Source of the DNA: Smittium mucronatum
Lineage: Eukaryota > Kickxellomycota > Harpellomycetes > Harpellales > Legeriomycetaceae
Direction of reading: 5' to 3'
Assembly (NCBI GenBank): GCA_001953115.1
Contig: LSSL01001163.1
Span: 67,909-131,908, forward strand
Length of the DNA stretch: 64,000 nucleotides
The position numbers were made by a program, and so were the translations under genes. The notes under the pieces were generated by a model. The model did no database searches. It saw only the letters and a list, made by a program, of their open reading frames with translations, and was not told where the DNA came from. Of this stretch, positions 1 through 14,400 are shown one piece after another (within the stretch, counting starts at the first letter, position 1; every line of letters begins with the position of its first letter).

Positions 1-780
1 TTTAGCAAAAAAAAAAAAAAAAGGTCGAAAGCTGATTTTTACTAACCCTAAGAAGTTGGCTCTAACATCAAACTACATAATAACAGCAAATTTTCTTTCG
101 TTGGCCTCGAGTTTAATATAATACTCTTAAGGCCTCAATCATAAACCTAATTGAAGAGTTGCCAGAGGGATATGGGATTTTGTTTGGTAGATTATAACCT
201 ATTCCCAACAGTACGGTGTTGTTTGTCTGACTAAGGAATACATTTTAGTTGACTTGATAGTCTTTTTTAATCTGTTTTTTTTTGACATTTTTTCAAAATA
301 GCTTTTTGATAAACCGATATCTACAAATAAAATTGTGTGGCAAAAATAAATAGATTCGCATTTATTTTGCAATTAAAATAAAATAAAAGATGAGTTTCTA
401 GCAATCTAAAATATAATAATGTCAATACAAAGCTTATGCTACTTATTAGTTCGTGCTATCAAAGATTTTCTGGTCATTTTTCAAATTATAAAGTCTATTA
501 GATTTGATTAAGAGTAAATAAGAATACACTAACGTAATACCGAATTTTCTAGCTTTTTTAAAAAATTAATGTTTATTCACAACCTCACATTAGCCTTTTA
601 TAAAGCTTTCTGATACCCCCCCCCCCTTCCTCCTCCATATAAATTTACATGGAAATAATCGGAGTGTAAGGGTCATTCAAATTTAACTCGTTTATTGCAA
701 TAAATCTATGGGTCGAATGATTGATTATGCTCTTTTAATGTGATGTATCTTATTTTTATTCATAAGAAATATTTAATAAA
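1..780. other. Intergenic, AT-rich, no gene seen
   Basis: No reading frame of gene length or recognisable protein is present on either strand. The stretch contains a run of 11 C at 616-626 followed by a pyrimidine-rich patch, and leads into the retroelement 3' end near 830. The left part may be the eroded body of that element, but I could not align it with the other copies. Confidence 0.5.
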
Positions 781-835
781 GTATAGTTTTTAATGGCGTT
801 ATCTTACAATAAAATTCCGTGATACAAAAAAAATA
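781..835 (+). mobile_element. Retroelement 3' end with A-tail, copy 1
   Basis: Contains TTATCTTACAATAAAATTCC, then GTGATAC and a run of A. The same terminal block, always followed by A on the same strand, recurs near 7137 (minus), 22487 (plus), 31715 (plus), 51069 (minus) and 62121 (minus). An AATAAA-like signal followed by a fixed end and an A-tail is what a non-LTR retroelement (LINE or SINE) leaves behind. The body to the left is too eroded to translate. An LTR end was considered, but the consistent A-tail argues against it. Confidence 0.6.
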
Positions 836-1521
836 TAATATAATAATAAGAAATATATAAAAACAGAAATTGTGATTATCACAATTAATTTTTAACATCC
901 GAAGCTGGAGATTGAGGCTACCTTAGAGTAATTTTTTATTTTTATTTATGAATATTTGCCTTAGAGTAAAAGGATGGATTGTATATTAAAACAAGGGATA
1001 TCGAATAAGGAAAAATTGCGATAAATGGATGAAAAGAACTAAATTTGTATTTCACTGAGCTAATCAAAACTGAATTTGAAAGGTTCAGATAGGGATCTTA
1101 TATATCGAAAAAGTTACCACTTAAATTAATTCCTTTAAACGCAAGTAAAAAAAATCATCACACAATTTAATACCTTTCAAATAACAAAGAAACGTCTTAT
1201 AGAAAAAATACATCATATTCCTAAACTATGCCTTGTATTTTCCATACCTCGGAAACTTGGTGACCTGCTTTGAACCCTAAATAACTACGAAATTTGAAAC
1301 AATATAGCTTTTTATTCTCTTTTCATCCAATCAACCAAATTTCGCAATAGAAAGTTACATTAAATTTATTTTAACCCAAAATTTACTCAAATCAAAGAAA
1401 ACTAAATTGTCTATAGGTCATTGACTCCTTTTCAAGATGGAGAATTTAAATAAATTTGCTTATTAGCGGATTCTAAATTATTGAAGTTGAAATATAAAAA
1501 GTGTTGTTAAATGTATGAAAG
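836..1521. other. Intergenic, no gene seen
   Basis: Lies between the A-tailed element and the 3' end of POM152. It holds an odd-length palindrome at 869-887 (arms AATTGTGAT/ATCACAATT) and the word CTACCTTAGAGT at 918, which recurs at 22514 just downstream of another copy of the same element. No coding signal is visible. Confidence 0.5.
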
Positions 1522-4500
1522 CTATTGCATTGATTTTTGGCCGGACTTCGGATAGTGACAGTATTTATCTTGAATATAAGTCACCTGGAAAACGCCCTCA
1601 GAACTTGTTAAAAGATTATAAGAATTCTCCATAAGGTTCTGAACAGTATGGGTTTCAAGAATCTTGCCTGTAACTATTCTTTTTGATCCCCCGATGTCAT
1701 TAGTATCTGGTAATGAATCAACCAACGATTTCCGTTGCCATGTAAAGGTGAACGGAGGAGTACCACTAAATTCTATCAGTATTTCTACCTTTTCACCCTG
1801 GCGAATATTTTGATGAACACTCTTTCCGTTGCTAACTTTAACCGATGGAAGGTTGTGGACAATATAATTAAGGTCTTTGACATTACCACAACAAGAATTT
1901 TCTATCTCATGGCAAACTTTGGTTATTGAAAATGTACCCGAGGAATCCATTAATTTTTTAAATACCAAAGACTTATTCTGTCTTTTCTTTCTTATTCTAC
2001 CGTTGTAGTCATAATGTACTGACCATGATTGGTAGCCAATAATATCAAAGGCCAAAATGTCCCCTTTACATACATTCATTGCCTTGGTGTCAAGTCCATT
2101 GCTATTCAGATTTTTTTCTATTTTATCTATGACAATGGGCTCCAGGTCCATTCCAAATCCATTTAGGGGATTTGAGTTTGTGTTTGTATGTTGGTTTGAG
2201 GGGACGATGTTGGGAGCCTCGACATACTCTATTTCAACCCCCGCATCGATGGATTTGCTTTCCAACTGTGAGTTGGAATAAGTACATCCATTGGAATCCA
2301 TTATCTTATGTAACTGCAATTTAAATCTCCCAGTTTGAGCTATCAAGCTATCTGATAGGTCCAGATCCAACCCGCCTTCTACGGGATTAATGTTAGGGAT
2401 CTCTATTAGTTTAGTTGGAGAGTTTGTCGCTGACAATTTCACCCAGGCATTAAATGGGGGTTTCATACCAACTCTATTCTTGATATGTATTTTTATTTTT
2501 GGAGCGTGTTCTGAATATAGTTTTTTCCACTGAGAATCACTAGAGAGAGGAGATCCACGCGGTATACATAATTGAACAGGTCCGGGTTTAAAATTGCTGC
2601 CCATAATACCAACTTCATGATTAGTTGAACCATTTCTGCTAATTACATCTCCCTTGGGTGAATATAATACTAGCTCGCCTACAGGTATGGGATATACTAT
2701 TTGTTTGATCGAAATGGGTCTAAGATTTTCGTTCTCTACGTCTTGCATTTTCTCATAAAGCTGATCGCTAATCTGAAGTAAAGTATATTTATATAGCCCT
2801 GGGCTAGTTGAGTTTAGCTTTATACTTGATGGACCCTGGCCCACAACAACAGAATCATGGAAAGAAACTTTGTCTGGATTTCCCGTTTCTTCCATCCCAC
2901 CCCAAAGCTGAATCATGTAACTAACTTTCCAAGGACCACGACCCTCAAGTTTGATCTCAGCGATTGTAGTAGAGATGCTGTTTGTCATACATACAGATGA
3001 CATAGAGGGGACCTCAACAGAGCTCAATTTACTTGGAACAAACCATACTCTAGGTTTAGGTTCTACTGAGACAGAGCACCTGGAGTTCATTCCAATAGTC
3101 CCAGAGCAATAATCGTAAACACTCAACAATTCATAAGTTCCTAATTTATCGGTTCTTAGATTTATTTGGTGACTATTACCCATCATGTCAGACTTGGAGA
3201 TATGATGTCTCAAAATATTGCTCATGTTTCCATGCCATACATAATTTATATCAATAGGAGCATCTCCACTTACTTTGATTGGGAGAAAAGAGTCTTTTCC
3301 CTCCAACGTTTTTACACCATTTTGCAAACAAATAAACTCGGCGGAAGGTCCGAATTCTCTTACCATAATTGAGGTTCTAGTATTAAGCTTTCTTCTGCAT
3401 CTTCTTGAGTCAGAGACCTCAACAAGATCTACAGTGTGTAAGCCTGGCAATTCAAATGGACCAATATTTATTGATGAAGTCTCATTTGTTGAAACTTTAG
3501 TCAGAGTTGATTTAACCCCATCAGCTCTAGAAATTGAGTATATAAGCTCCCACGGACCATTTCCAAGCAGTTGTATGTCAATAGTAACACTTTGGCCTAA
3601 ACAGCTTCTCATAAGATCACTGCCTAGAACTCTCACTGATGGCTGCGGGTGAACAGTTTGTCTTACCACGTCATTAATCTTAACTCCACTAGGATAGTTT
3701 GAATCATCAACCCTGTAGAATTCAAAGAAATATACCCCCGCTAACTCTGGGGTTAAAGATAGAGTATGTTTGTTTACAGGTATAGAAATCTTTTTTTCAG
3801 ATATATTTGATCCCATTCTTTCTCTGTAATAGACAGTAAAGGGTGCTTCACCAACTAAAGATAGCTCTATTCTTGCTCCAATTTCACCAATACATTGATC
3901 AGATGATATTGCGTTTGATATTATAGAGACCTGAGGTGGTTTTGTATCTAAGACAGTTATACCAGACGTATCTATTTTTCCACCCAAACAACGGGAATCG
4001 GATATCGAAATAAGCTGGTAAATCCCTGCCTTTCTAGCCTCTATAAACCCATTCCCATTTCCTTCAACGGTTATTCTCTTAGTTTCAAACCCGATTTGAC
4101 TTGGGGAATTAGAATATTTTTGGTTCTGGATTGTAGAATCAAAGAAAGATATTTTATATTCAAGAACCCAGGGCCCATCGCCGGAAACAAGAAAGGGCAA
4201 CTTAATCGGATCAGACCGAGTTTTATCATGGGAAATTTTGAATGTGATCCCAGAAGCCGAGCTTCCGGTCCATTTGACCCTAGGTCTGGCCCATACTTTG
4301 ATTCTTAGCAGCTTACCATTTGAAATGGCAGATTCAGGAGATTCACAATTAAAACTTCCATCATTTTGGTTGCAGGTTCCGTACAAAGCTCTTGTATGAT
4401 TACAGGCATCTCTGACATGCATTAATCTGTAAGCGTACTCGCCTGGGCTAATGAAACTCTCTGCAATGTTATAACGAAGAGTGTTAGTCTTGAATTGGCT

Positions 4501-6558
4501 CCAACCTTCATCTTTAGTAGGTTTGTCTTCAACTCCATCGATTTTGCGGGGTTGGATGCCATCTAAAGACAAAACCTCTTCACGACCATTAAAAGATCTT
4601 ATTATCATAAGTTCGAGTGGCTCAAATCCTGAAGCAACCACCTCCAATAAATTATCTTTGTTTGATTCCAGAGAAGTATTTTCATCCAGGAAATCTTCGT
4701 CTTTATTTCGAATCTCTTCGTCTCGGGCACATATATGGATTTCATTATTTTTCACACTTGAAATTTTTTGAGTGTCTTTGTTATGTTCTCTGGAAAATTT
4801 ATTCCACTCCAAACGTCCGTTGGGACATTCAACAACTATAACTCTGCCATTTATGATATTGGATGCTTCATCGTTAATAATTTTGAATAAATTTCCAGAT
4901 GAGTCTTGAACAGACATGAGTTTATACATGCCTGGTTTATTTACGTTTAAAAGGAATTTGGAGAGGACCCAGCCCTCAGGTTTTTTGTATCTTTCGATAT
5001 TTTTAACGAACCTTTTGTTTATTTTTTGAGTTATGTTTCTCTCTATACCATCCTCTAAAGAGATGTAATTGTAAGAAATCGTATTAGCATCTGTTCCATT
5101 TAATAATATTGGGATGTATATTTCGGTGTATTTTGCAGGATTTTTACTAGCATTTCCCATGTTGAAGAACTTGCTTAAAATTGAAGGATGGGAGCTTATT
5201 TTGTTAATGCAAAAACAATCTCCTTGAGGATTCATACGAGCCGAGCTGGAAAAATATATAAGAAAATATTAATGTACTGAATGTATTAAATTTTTTTAAG
5301 AGTTCTGGGGTTTTATTGATAAAAAATACCTAAGTGGTAAAACTTGAACAATGTGTCTACCGAGGATATTGTTTCCGTCATCTTGATAACCCTCTGTTCA
5401 AACAGAATAAAAAAAATAATTGATTAAGATGGATTCAAGATTTTAAAAATATAAAGATTAGTTGAATACCAATTAAAAAATCGGAATCCTGTAACAGTGC
5501 AGGACCTGCGTATGGAATAACCCAAATGAGCTTGGCTATACCTAAAGCAAATTTAATGGTAAAAATTTTCAATTGAAATCGAGCTTCCAAAAAATAACAA
5601 TAGATAAAGTGATGAGAGAGGACTTACCAGTAGACATTAAAGATAGACTAGCTTTTAAAGTCATGTTGAAAACATTATTGCTGAAAATAAATAGATTTAG
5701 ATTTAAGAATATCATAGAAAACAGGATTAATATGGATTGATGTTTGTTGACTGTTAGCCTTGGTATTCTTAAAGAAAACAACGAGAGGACATATAAACAG
5801 CTTATAAAGACCCATTTTAGAAATCTCCATGCATTTTTTCTCTGGTGATCCTTATAATCATCTTGATCTATTTCTAAACTGTTGTTGAGAGAGTTAGACT
5901 CCAATATACTGACAGCCAAATCTAGTATAAGAAACGAGAATATTAGGACTGACAGACTTAAAAAGTATTTCCTTTGAGAAGGGCCATCGATTTTGTCAAG
6001 AGGGATCAATGGCTCAAGAGCTTGTGGTGAATTTTTATTAGGATCGTTTTCTGAAAGATTAGAGGGAGCTTTGGGTTCAAAATTTTCGTTTGGCTTTTTG
6101 ATAAATTTTTTAAATATAGAGTCGGTATTACTAGCGGTTTTAGAGTTTAATTTGCTGTCGATGGGCTGATCAGAAGGATGGTTTCTAGACCAGAAATTGG
6201 TAGCTCTTCTATTTTTCATATTATTAAATTTGCTGTCTAAAAGATTACTATGTAGTTGGGAATCTTTGCCATTATGAACGGCACCAATATCTTTGGAGCC
6301 CTGGCTTTGGCCCACTGAAGTCAAAATGTCTGGGTTCAAAGATTTTCTTGTTTTGAAAGATAGTCTATCAAACAACTTCTCTCCGTATTGGTTTTCCGTC
6401 GAATCTATTTGAAAAGGGTGGTTTTTTTGATTTCTCTCGATCTTAGTAGTTTTATCTTCTTCATTTTTATCTCTAAAAGATTTAGAAGGATTTTCTGAAC
6501 TCTGCATACCCACTTTTTTCAAATAAAAGTCGGAATCTTTAGGATAATTCCAGCTCAT
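1522..6558 (-). CDS. POM152: Nucleoporin Pom152, membrane ring of the nuclear pore complex
   Basis: Four exons on the minus strand: 6558-5628, 5541-5470, 5393-5330, 5245-1522. Introns are 86, 76 and 84 nt with GT/AG ends, phases join cleanly, and the product is 1596 aa (yeast Pom152 is about 1340). Residues 1-190 are polar and Ser/Asn/Lys-rich, as expected for the pore-side tail. Hydrophobic segments follow at about 198-220, 248-268 and 275-298. The short exons rebuild a conserved-looking stretch (LGRHIVQVLPL, then MNPQGDCFCIN from residue 360) typical of fungal Pom152. The lumenal part carries repeated Ig-like units of the form G-x-x-P-(W/F)-x-x-x-Y, for example GNGPWELIY, GDGPWVLEY, GEAPFTVYY and GTPPFTFTW. 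The protein anchors the pore in the nuclear envelope and forms the lumenal ring. Stop is TAG. Identity rests on domain order and motifs; the extra length is mostly polar inserts. Confidence 0.9.
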
Positions 6559-7131
6559 CTTTTATCTTCAAATTTTTATTCGAATGAAAAAATAGATTGA
6601 TATTAAACTTGATTTAAACAATAAATGAAAGGCTAAGAATTATCAATAAAGAATAGCCTTCGAGCATTAAATTCAACTATAAAGATTAAAACTAAGGAAA
6701 TTTTGAGATCAAATCTGAATCGACATAATCTAAACGAGATAGAAAACTATGGTGGATAGCGGGATAGGCGCTATGAATAGCAAATAGTAAAAATGATGTT
6801 ATTATTGTGAATATTTCTCAAGTAAACTCGCTTAACTAATGAATTTGCATTCTTTTGATTCTTGTGCCATAAAACTTTTTTCATTGATTCGATTTGTGTT
6901 CTATGCTCCTTAGTATTGAAAACGCCCATTGATTATTGTTTATAGGCTGCTTTTGGCCGATCTTATTGGTGATTCAAGCGATGCAATTACGGAGCTTGAG
7001 GAGTTCTTGGTTCGCTGTTATTGTTTGGAAACCAAAACTCTTAAAAGCTCATACCAAATTTTAACTACTAAATAATTTTGATATGCATTTTTGCATTACA
7101 CTATATGGAATCAAAGAGTGTTTCAAGTCGC
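6559..7131. other. Upstream region of POM152, no gene seen
   Basis: About 570 bp between the POM152 start codon and the tail of a minus-strand retroelement. It presumably holds the POM152 promoter, but I cannot point to a specific element. No coding frame is recognisable. Confidence 0.4.
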
Positions 7132-7640
7132 TTTTTTGTATCACGGAATTTTGTTGCAACATAACTTCATTAATAACTAGGCTAAAAGATATAAAAAAAG
7201 AAAAAAGTCTATAGAAATTACTGTAATCCAATTATAATAGGCTTCTCTGTCGGGCTACCGGCCAAGTGGATATACGATTAAGGCCTTAACGGTTATGAAT
7301 TAAGCCCTTTGTCAATTGACAACAGTCCATTGAAACTATCGAAACACTAGTTAGAGTCTACACATAACAGGATAAATAAAAGTAGCTATTTCTCAAGAAC
7401 TTTGATCCGCGGGGCATATTTCTCCTACAATAAGCCTCTAGATCCTGAGATCAGGCTGGCTTTCGAACGCTGGACTTGTGCACAGAAATTTTCCATGACT
7501 GCTCTAAACGACTTGACCCCTCCTGTTTCGATAAAGACCTCCTCTTTAATTGCTGCTCTCCAAATCTCTTATCGCTGTCTCCATTACTACCAACCAAGAA
7601 TAACACAGCTCTGAGTAAAATTTTATTGTATTGTACTTTG
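7132..7640 (-). mobile_element. Decayed retroelement, copy 2
   Basis: Read on the minus strand, this ends in AAAATTCCGTGATAC followed by A (T run at 7132-7137 on plus). Inside it shares blocks with the 62.1-62.7 kb copy: the CTCTG(T/C)CGG...CCGG segment near 7247, CTTAACGGTTATGAATTAAG near 7286, TTAGAGTCTACA-like sequence near 7350, and a CGACTTGAC block near 7510. Conservation beyond the 3' end shows both are copies of one element with a 3' untranslated part of roughly 250 bp. The coding remnants upstream are too short and broken to assign a clade. Confidence 0.6.
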
Positions 7641-8400
7641 AAAAAGATGTATATTAAGCCTCCAACCCACAACAAGGTATTTAGCTCTTAGGAGAGTGAA
7701 TTTGAGGTGAATTATAATTAGAACGTGCCTAAAAAAAACACCGTTTCCCAATGGACAACAGAGACCATAATCTCACTACTATATCTCCTATAAAATACTA
7801 ACCACAACAATGGCAGAATCCCACAAGCAATAGATGGGTGCCCAGACTCTATACTCAGAATTCCAGAGTAAGGCTTAAAAAATATGGTAATATAAAGACT
7901 CATTTCACTAGGTAAGCGACACCTCATAATAATTTAGGAGTCAGCCTCTTATATATCACCCATTGTGGTATGTATCCAGGTTTGATTTTCAATTGGGAAA
8001 ATTTAAATTATATTAGTTGTATTTTGGAATTAGAGATATTTGTATTTATATAAACCAGAAAATCAGAGTACGCGCACATACCAGCAACGAAAAGATTCAT
8101 TTATACGAATAATAAGTGAAATTCAATCTAGAATTACACTGTTACTCATATATATAGGAAGTATAAAATCATTGCATATCCAAACCAGTCTATATTAAAG
8201 GTTTCCAATGTGGGTTAGTTGGCAGTTTGTGATATCAAAGAAGGTTCAGTGCATTATGGTTTAATAGATGCACTATTAGCTCATTTCATTCCAGCAAAGA
8301 GAGTTTCGAAACTATGCTCCTGTTTAAAAGAGAATAAGATGATATGATAAGATAAGATATCAGCATTTTTTATATGGTTCAAATTTTATCAACTCTCTAG
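7641..8400. other. Possible upstream body of the same retroelement, decayed
   Basis: Base composition is more balanced than in the flanking desert. A minus-strand frame at 7718-7927 begins with RLPSEMS; the 62.4-62.7 kb copy has RLPSDLS in its own minus-strand frame, which hints that the homology continues. The match is short and the spacing differs by about 245 bp, so this is tentative. No intact gene is present. Confidence 0.3.
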
Positions 8401-11400
8401 GTGAGGTTTTAACCAAAGTTTAATCATCTTTAAAATAAATATTTTTATTTGATCGTTTTTTATTCAATTATTGAACTACATCTTTCGTAATTTTGAAATA
8501 CCTTGCAGAGGTTTAATTACTTGAGCAATGTACTTTATTAAATATGATTTTTTTATACATTCCTTGCCCTTTTCTTTATAACGGTATATAAAAACGGGTT
8601 TAAAAGTTTATATGCAAATAAAACTCAGATTTAAAACTAAAATAAACATAAATTTTGAACTTTCAATGCTAAAAACACATTTTTATGCGATAATTCTCTT
8701 TTAAGATAAGGTCAATACCCTTTTTATATTTTCAAAATTTATAATCCTCTTTTCCGATAGTACATGTTGGATGTTTTGCATCATATTATTCTTAACTTTT
8801 TATATCAGCTTGTACTTTTGTGCGTATTTTTCGAAATATTTTTATTCAAATCACCGATAGCGCTTATATAGAAAACTTTACGGGATTCTTCACAAAATGC
8901 CACAATTTCCTTTTTAAATTACTAAATTTTTGTGCTTTATGAATAAATATATTATTTATATGCTGAAAAAAAGTTCACCTATCATATATCATGTTTTTTT
9001 AATAAAAAAATGTGGTTAATAAACTTATAAGATCAAACGGGCTATAAATTTTATATTATGAAGACATGATAGAACCCAAGATACAATTGGGGGGAAAATA
9101 CTTTATAAATGTTTGTTTCTAAATTCAAATTTGGCCTATTTGACCATATATAACTTCTATAATCTTTTAAAGAGGATACTAAAAAGCTTTTATATACAAG
9201 AATAGATATGTTTTAAGCGGTAAAAACTATATTTATAAACTTTTTGAAGATTTTTTTTGAAATTATTTTATAACTATTAATGTGTATTATATTCTTACCA
9301 ATCTGTTTTTTTTTTCTGCGAATTTTTTTGGCTTTCGGGGTTTCTATCTTTTTGGCTTTTCATTTCATTTTTATTGTAAACTTCATTTTATTATCTTTAA
9401 TTTTTTATCTAATAATATACCATTTTTTTCAACTTCAATTTTAAGGTGTTGTAAGTTGCAAAGATAAATGCTCAAATAAAAATATGTATCGCTCGTTTTA
9501 ACCTAAGACAATTTGTGCAATTTTGGGATTGTGAATCACATGAAAATACAATATTATTATTTTAGTGCATATTGAAGCCAAAATAGACTAACATTTAGAC
9601 CTTCCTAATTTAAACTGGATTTTATTCATACATAATATATATATTACGCGAATATTAAAAAATATTAAAAGTTAGATTTATGTTTTTAATGCTTTTTGGT
9701 GAAAAATAATAATGTTTTCATTTATTTCTATACAGCTAATACATTAATTCCAGCTTTGGCGCATAATATGTATACAGTTGCATAAAACCGAACAAAATTA
9801 GGTTATATGAATAACTACCTTAATAACATCTATTAGAAGAGGGTCCTAAACACATTTTTATTAATATTAATAGATATTAAACATAATTAATATTTATTCT
9901 TTAGATTTTTATAGTTTATTCAAAAAAAATCTGGAAAATAAGCATGAACTTTTTAGCATAGCTAGAGAAGGGTATATTCTGTTGTTTAAATATACCATAT
10001 TCCCATAGCTATCAAAGCTATCATTCCGACAGAAGATGTTTTTTTTTTAAATATTAGAATATTATTTTCTAAGCTAGCTATTATCTCTTTAATATATATT
10101 TAAATACTATTAACTTTAAATAAAAAATTAACTATAGTAAAAAAAGATATGGTTTTTAAAAAAAAATTGGGATATAAAAATGCATTTATGGCATAAAAAG
10201 ACAAAATTAGGTATTTCGAAAATTTAATTGTGGGATTTTTTTAAGAGGTTTCTAAATGTATATACCTAAGTATATTAAATATTTGGTGGACTTTTTTATC
10301 ATATATTGACCCATTTCTACTTTTTTTTGGGTGATTTAAATAAAAATAATATAAATTTTATAAATTTTTGTGTTTTTAGCCAAATTCAAAATTTTCTTAA
10401 TTAATAAGTCAATATTTATATAGCCTTTTTATTGATATAAATTTAGCCCTGTTTTTTAAGTGAAAAAATATATGTTAAAACCAATAAATATTATCAAATA
10501 TACACCATAATATTTCTTATTACACTTAGTTTTGACTTCTCCAGTACTAGTAAAATTCTGCTTTTCTATAAATAAAAGGCTTTAAAAAACGTGTCTCAAA
10601 ATATATGAGTTAAAATTAATTTATCTCAGGTTTGTATTGTAATTATTTTTAGGAACCTCTAATTTATATAATTTTCAGTGTTAAATTTTTTTTGCTTTTT
10701 TTTCAAATATATACAATTTTTATAGAATGAAATGCATTTTTCCACAATTTTACAATTAATAATGCAAAATTTAGTGAAATTGTACGCAATAGCTCACATT
10801 TTCACGAATTTACATATTGCCCAGTTATCACTAAAATAAATCTATATTTTAGCTCATTAAAATTTTAATGAATTCCTAGAGAAAAAAGATTTTATTGAAT
10901 TTTTTCCGTACATGTAACCCATTATAAATTAGATATTGGAAAAATTAAATTGTGATTTTATCAAACAAACTTTATTTTATTCCCTAATTAAAATTTAAAA
11001 AATATTTTGTGCAAAATTTTTAATTTTCTCATCATATCAATTGAACTTAAATATAAAAACGAGCAAATTATTTATTGCTGTTCGAATTGGTGAACTTTCG
11101 CGCAGAAAGGAGAAATTAAAATAGTTTTTTTTGTAAAAAGATTGATGGATTATCAAATTAATAACCCTTTATCAATTTAATTTAAAGTTGGGATATTGAA
11201 AACATCTATTTTTTATCTTCTATGGCCTATAATAAAATAAAAAAAATTAAATGATTAATTTTTACCGTTTAATATTGAAATTAGCAATATAATAATAATA
11301 ATCTGTTGAACGGAAGAATCTATATGAAATATCTCAAATATCATTTTTTATATGAAAATAATCAGAATTCCGCCATCTGAGGTTTTATCAAAGAATTCAT

Positions 11401-14400
11401 ACAAGAATATTTTTGTGTGATTAATTTATAAAAAAACAGTTTTTTTCAAAGCCTATAAGTTTTATCGTGTGAATTTATTATATAGTTATAAAAAAAGTGA
11501 GTGGGAAAGTTTTTTAATTTTTTTTTAAATTAATTTATGATACTGATGACTTTTTTGAAGGCTTTCTACATAATAAAATCATATTTTCACGAAAATTTTT
11601 TTTCTTAAATTCGATTTTTTGAGTTTAATACAAAAACATGTTGTCAATAGATATCCAATCTAACAGTAATCGATCTCTATAATTAATATATTTTTTAATT
11701 AATGGATTTTGAACATTTAATGTTCTTAATTCGGATTTTTTAACTTTTAAAATATCGAAACCATACTTAAATGATGAATTTTTTTCAAAATCTCATATTT
11801 TAAATGAGACTTATTTTATAATAGCGAATAATCAATATTTTATTCTTTATTCTTTATCTAAGTGTATAATTTTTTCTATTTCAAAATAAAAAAACTTTTT
11901 TGATTTTTTACGTTTTTGTTCTAATCTCGAAAAATAAATTTTTTTTGCCTCAAATATGAAAATTAATAATTTTATACAGTTATATAAAAATCTAATCAGA
12001 CCCATTGAAAATTTAAAAAAATTGAAAATTTAAAATTTTTTTATCCATTATTTATCGAAAATATATATATATAATATAAAAATTCGATTCAATTTAGATT
12101 TCTTTTCTCAAAAACCAGAGAAAATATCTTAATGCATTGCTATTAATGATTTAGCCCATAAATTTAATATTTTTTTCATTCAGCTCTATTTTAACAGATT
12201 CAGGGATTTTTTTAGCTTATTTGAGAATAACTGACATATTAACTGACTATTTTTTTATTATTTAATGATACTATTTTGTTTTTAATGGTTGTAGGAGATA
12301 ATTTATAACCCAATCAAAGCGTTTAAATTAAGAAAAATTCAATAATTAACACCAGTTAATTCTTAATAACTTTTTTAAAGCTTAATGAAATTTTTCGTAT
12401 AACTAAAATATACCCAAAAATATTATAAAAATATGAGAGAATATCTTTGAAAACAGAATCCTATCTTTTATATTTTGAGATAATTTTGCAAAAACTATCA
12501 AATTATATAAAAATTGGGATTTACAGCATAAATATTAACGTTTTTTTTTTTGTAGATAAATGAAATTAGCTCTTCCGAACTCCAAAAAAAAAAAAAATCA
12601 TGGTTTCATAATTCATACAATCCCTAATTAGATATTTGTCTAAATTTTTAAGCTAGTTTCAATTTTAGCCTTTTTAAACTTATTTTGGTACTTTAGGGCG
12701 GGCTATAGCAATTTCTAAGCTCTAAAAACGGATTAATAAAAATAAAAATATTGAATTTTCTCCTTTCTGTTTTCAAGATAATAAAAACTGGGGTTATTTT
12801 AAAGCAAAAAAACGAATCCGATTCCTAATCCAAATTTTATCAGCCCCCAAGTTATTTTCTAAATGCCTTACAGTTTTTATATGAAAAAAATGGCGAATGC
12901 GAATCTTTTTGAAGAAATAGAGGGTAATTTTGATATTTATTTGTTATTAAGCTATTAATTTCAAATATTTCTCTTTGAAAATATTTAACTTTTTAGAATT
13001 AAAATACGGTTTTTTGAAATCCATATTCCAGACCGAATATCAGGAGGCCGAATTCGACGCTCAGTGTTAAAATTTTTTGGATTTTTTTTACTAGTACCGG
13101 TTTTATATCAATATAAATCAGTATATAAAACTGGGATAAATCTTTAGTCGGCTCACTGGGTCAAAAAAGTTCATTTAATTTCGATTCCAAAAAAATAGAT
13201 CGTTCTCGTATTTACAAAAATTACTAAATTTCTATGTATTATTATTTTTAACGCAAAAAAACACTTTGAAAAAAATATTAATGATTTCTTTGTTTATTGA
13301 TAGTTATTTTACATACTCAAAATTAATAATGTTATTTTAGAAATTTTTTTTTCTCTTTTTTAAAAATTGATAATCATCATTTATAGATTTCCAACAAATA
13401 AACTTCCAATGCTACATATCAATCAAATTAATATCAACCCACTATTCGAATAATCAAATTTAGATACAAACTTACATAACACAATAATGAGGAATTTTTC
13501 TTTCATAATACCGATCTTCTTTAAATATTTTTGTTTTTTTAATTATTAACTTCGAAAAAATTGGTTTATAAATTAAAATTGGTTTTAAGTTATGTTTTTT
13601 TTTGAGTGTGTAATTACTTATAGAATTTATTTTTAAAAAAATAAATAAATATGTATTTAATCCAGTTTTATTTAACTAAAGATATTGGCATTAAGTAGTT
13701 AATAATGAGCCCCCACCCCCAGGATATTTAACTCTAGACGCAAAATTCGGTCTTATTTTGCGCATTGATGGATATTGATCTTTAGAAACCGTATTTCATT
13801 TTTAAAAATTAAAATATTTGAAAATATTTCTCTTTAAAAACAAATTTTCGATAATTAATTAATAAATAAATATAGTTGCCTTCAATATCTTGAAAAAAAA
13901 TCGTAAATTGCCTCTTTTTTTTAGAACGGCTGTATATCTTTTATAAAATCACTTGGAGGAAGTCTCAATTTGGAATACGAAATCAGCTTAGTTTTTCAGG
14001 TTTTATATAGCTCTCATTTATTATTATCCCGAACACAGAAAGGGTCAGTTTCACTAATTTTATTTTTCATGATTCAATTTTAGAGATAAAAATTTCCAAT
14101 AACCCCACCCTGAAGTATCAAAATAATTTTCAAAAAGCTAAAAATAAATGTATATTACCAATGTAAGCAAAAATCGTATTAGGGATCATAAGGATTATAA
14201 AAACACTTTTTTTGGAGTTTAGAAAAGTTAATTTTATTTTTCTTAAAAAATAACCGTTGATTTTTATGCTATAAATTCCTATTTTTATATAATTTAATAG
14301 TTTTTGTGATTTTAGATCAATTTTTTTTTATTTCTTTATTTATAAATGCAGTTCTGGTATTAAGAATAAAGATATTTGGATAATCGAAATTGTAATTCTA

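Noticed and set aside
7132..7165. TGTATCACGG... read as the start of a solo LTR
   Set aside because: In every copy the adjoining bases are a T run, that is an A-tail on the other strand, with an AATAAA-like signal before it. This fits a non-LTR 3' end, and no paired LTR or CA end was found.
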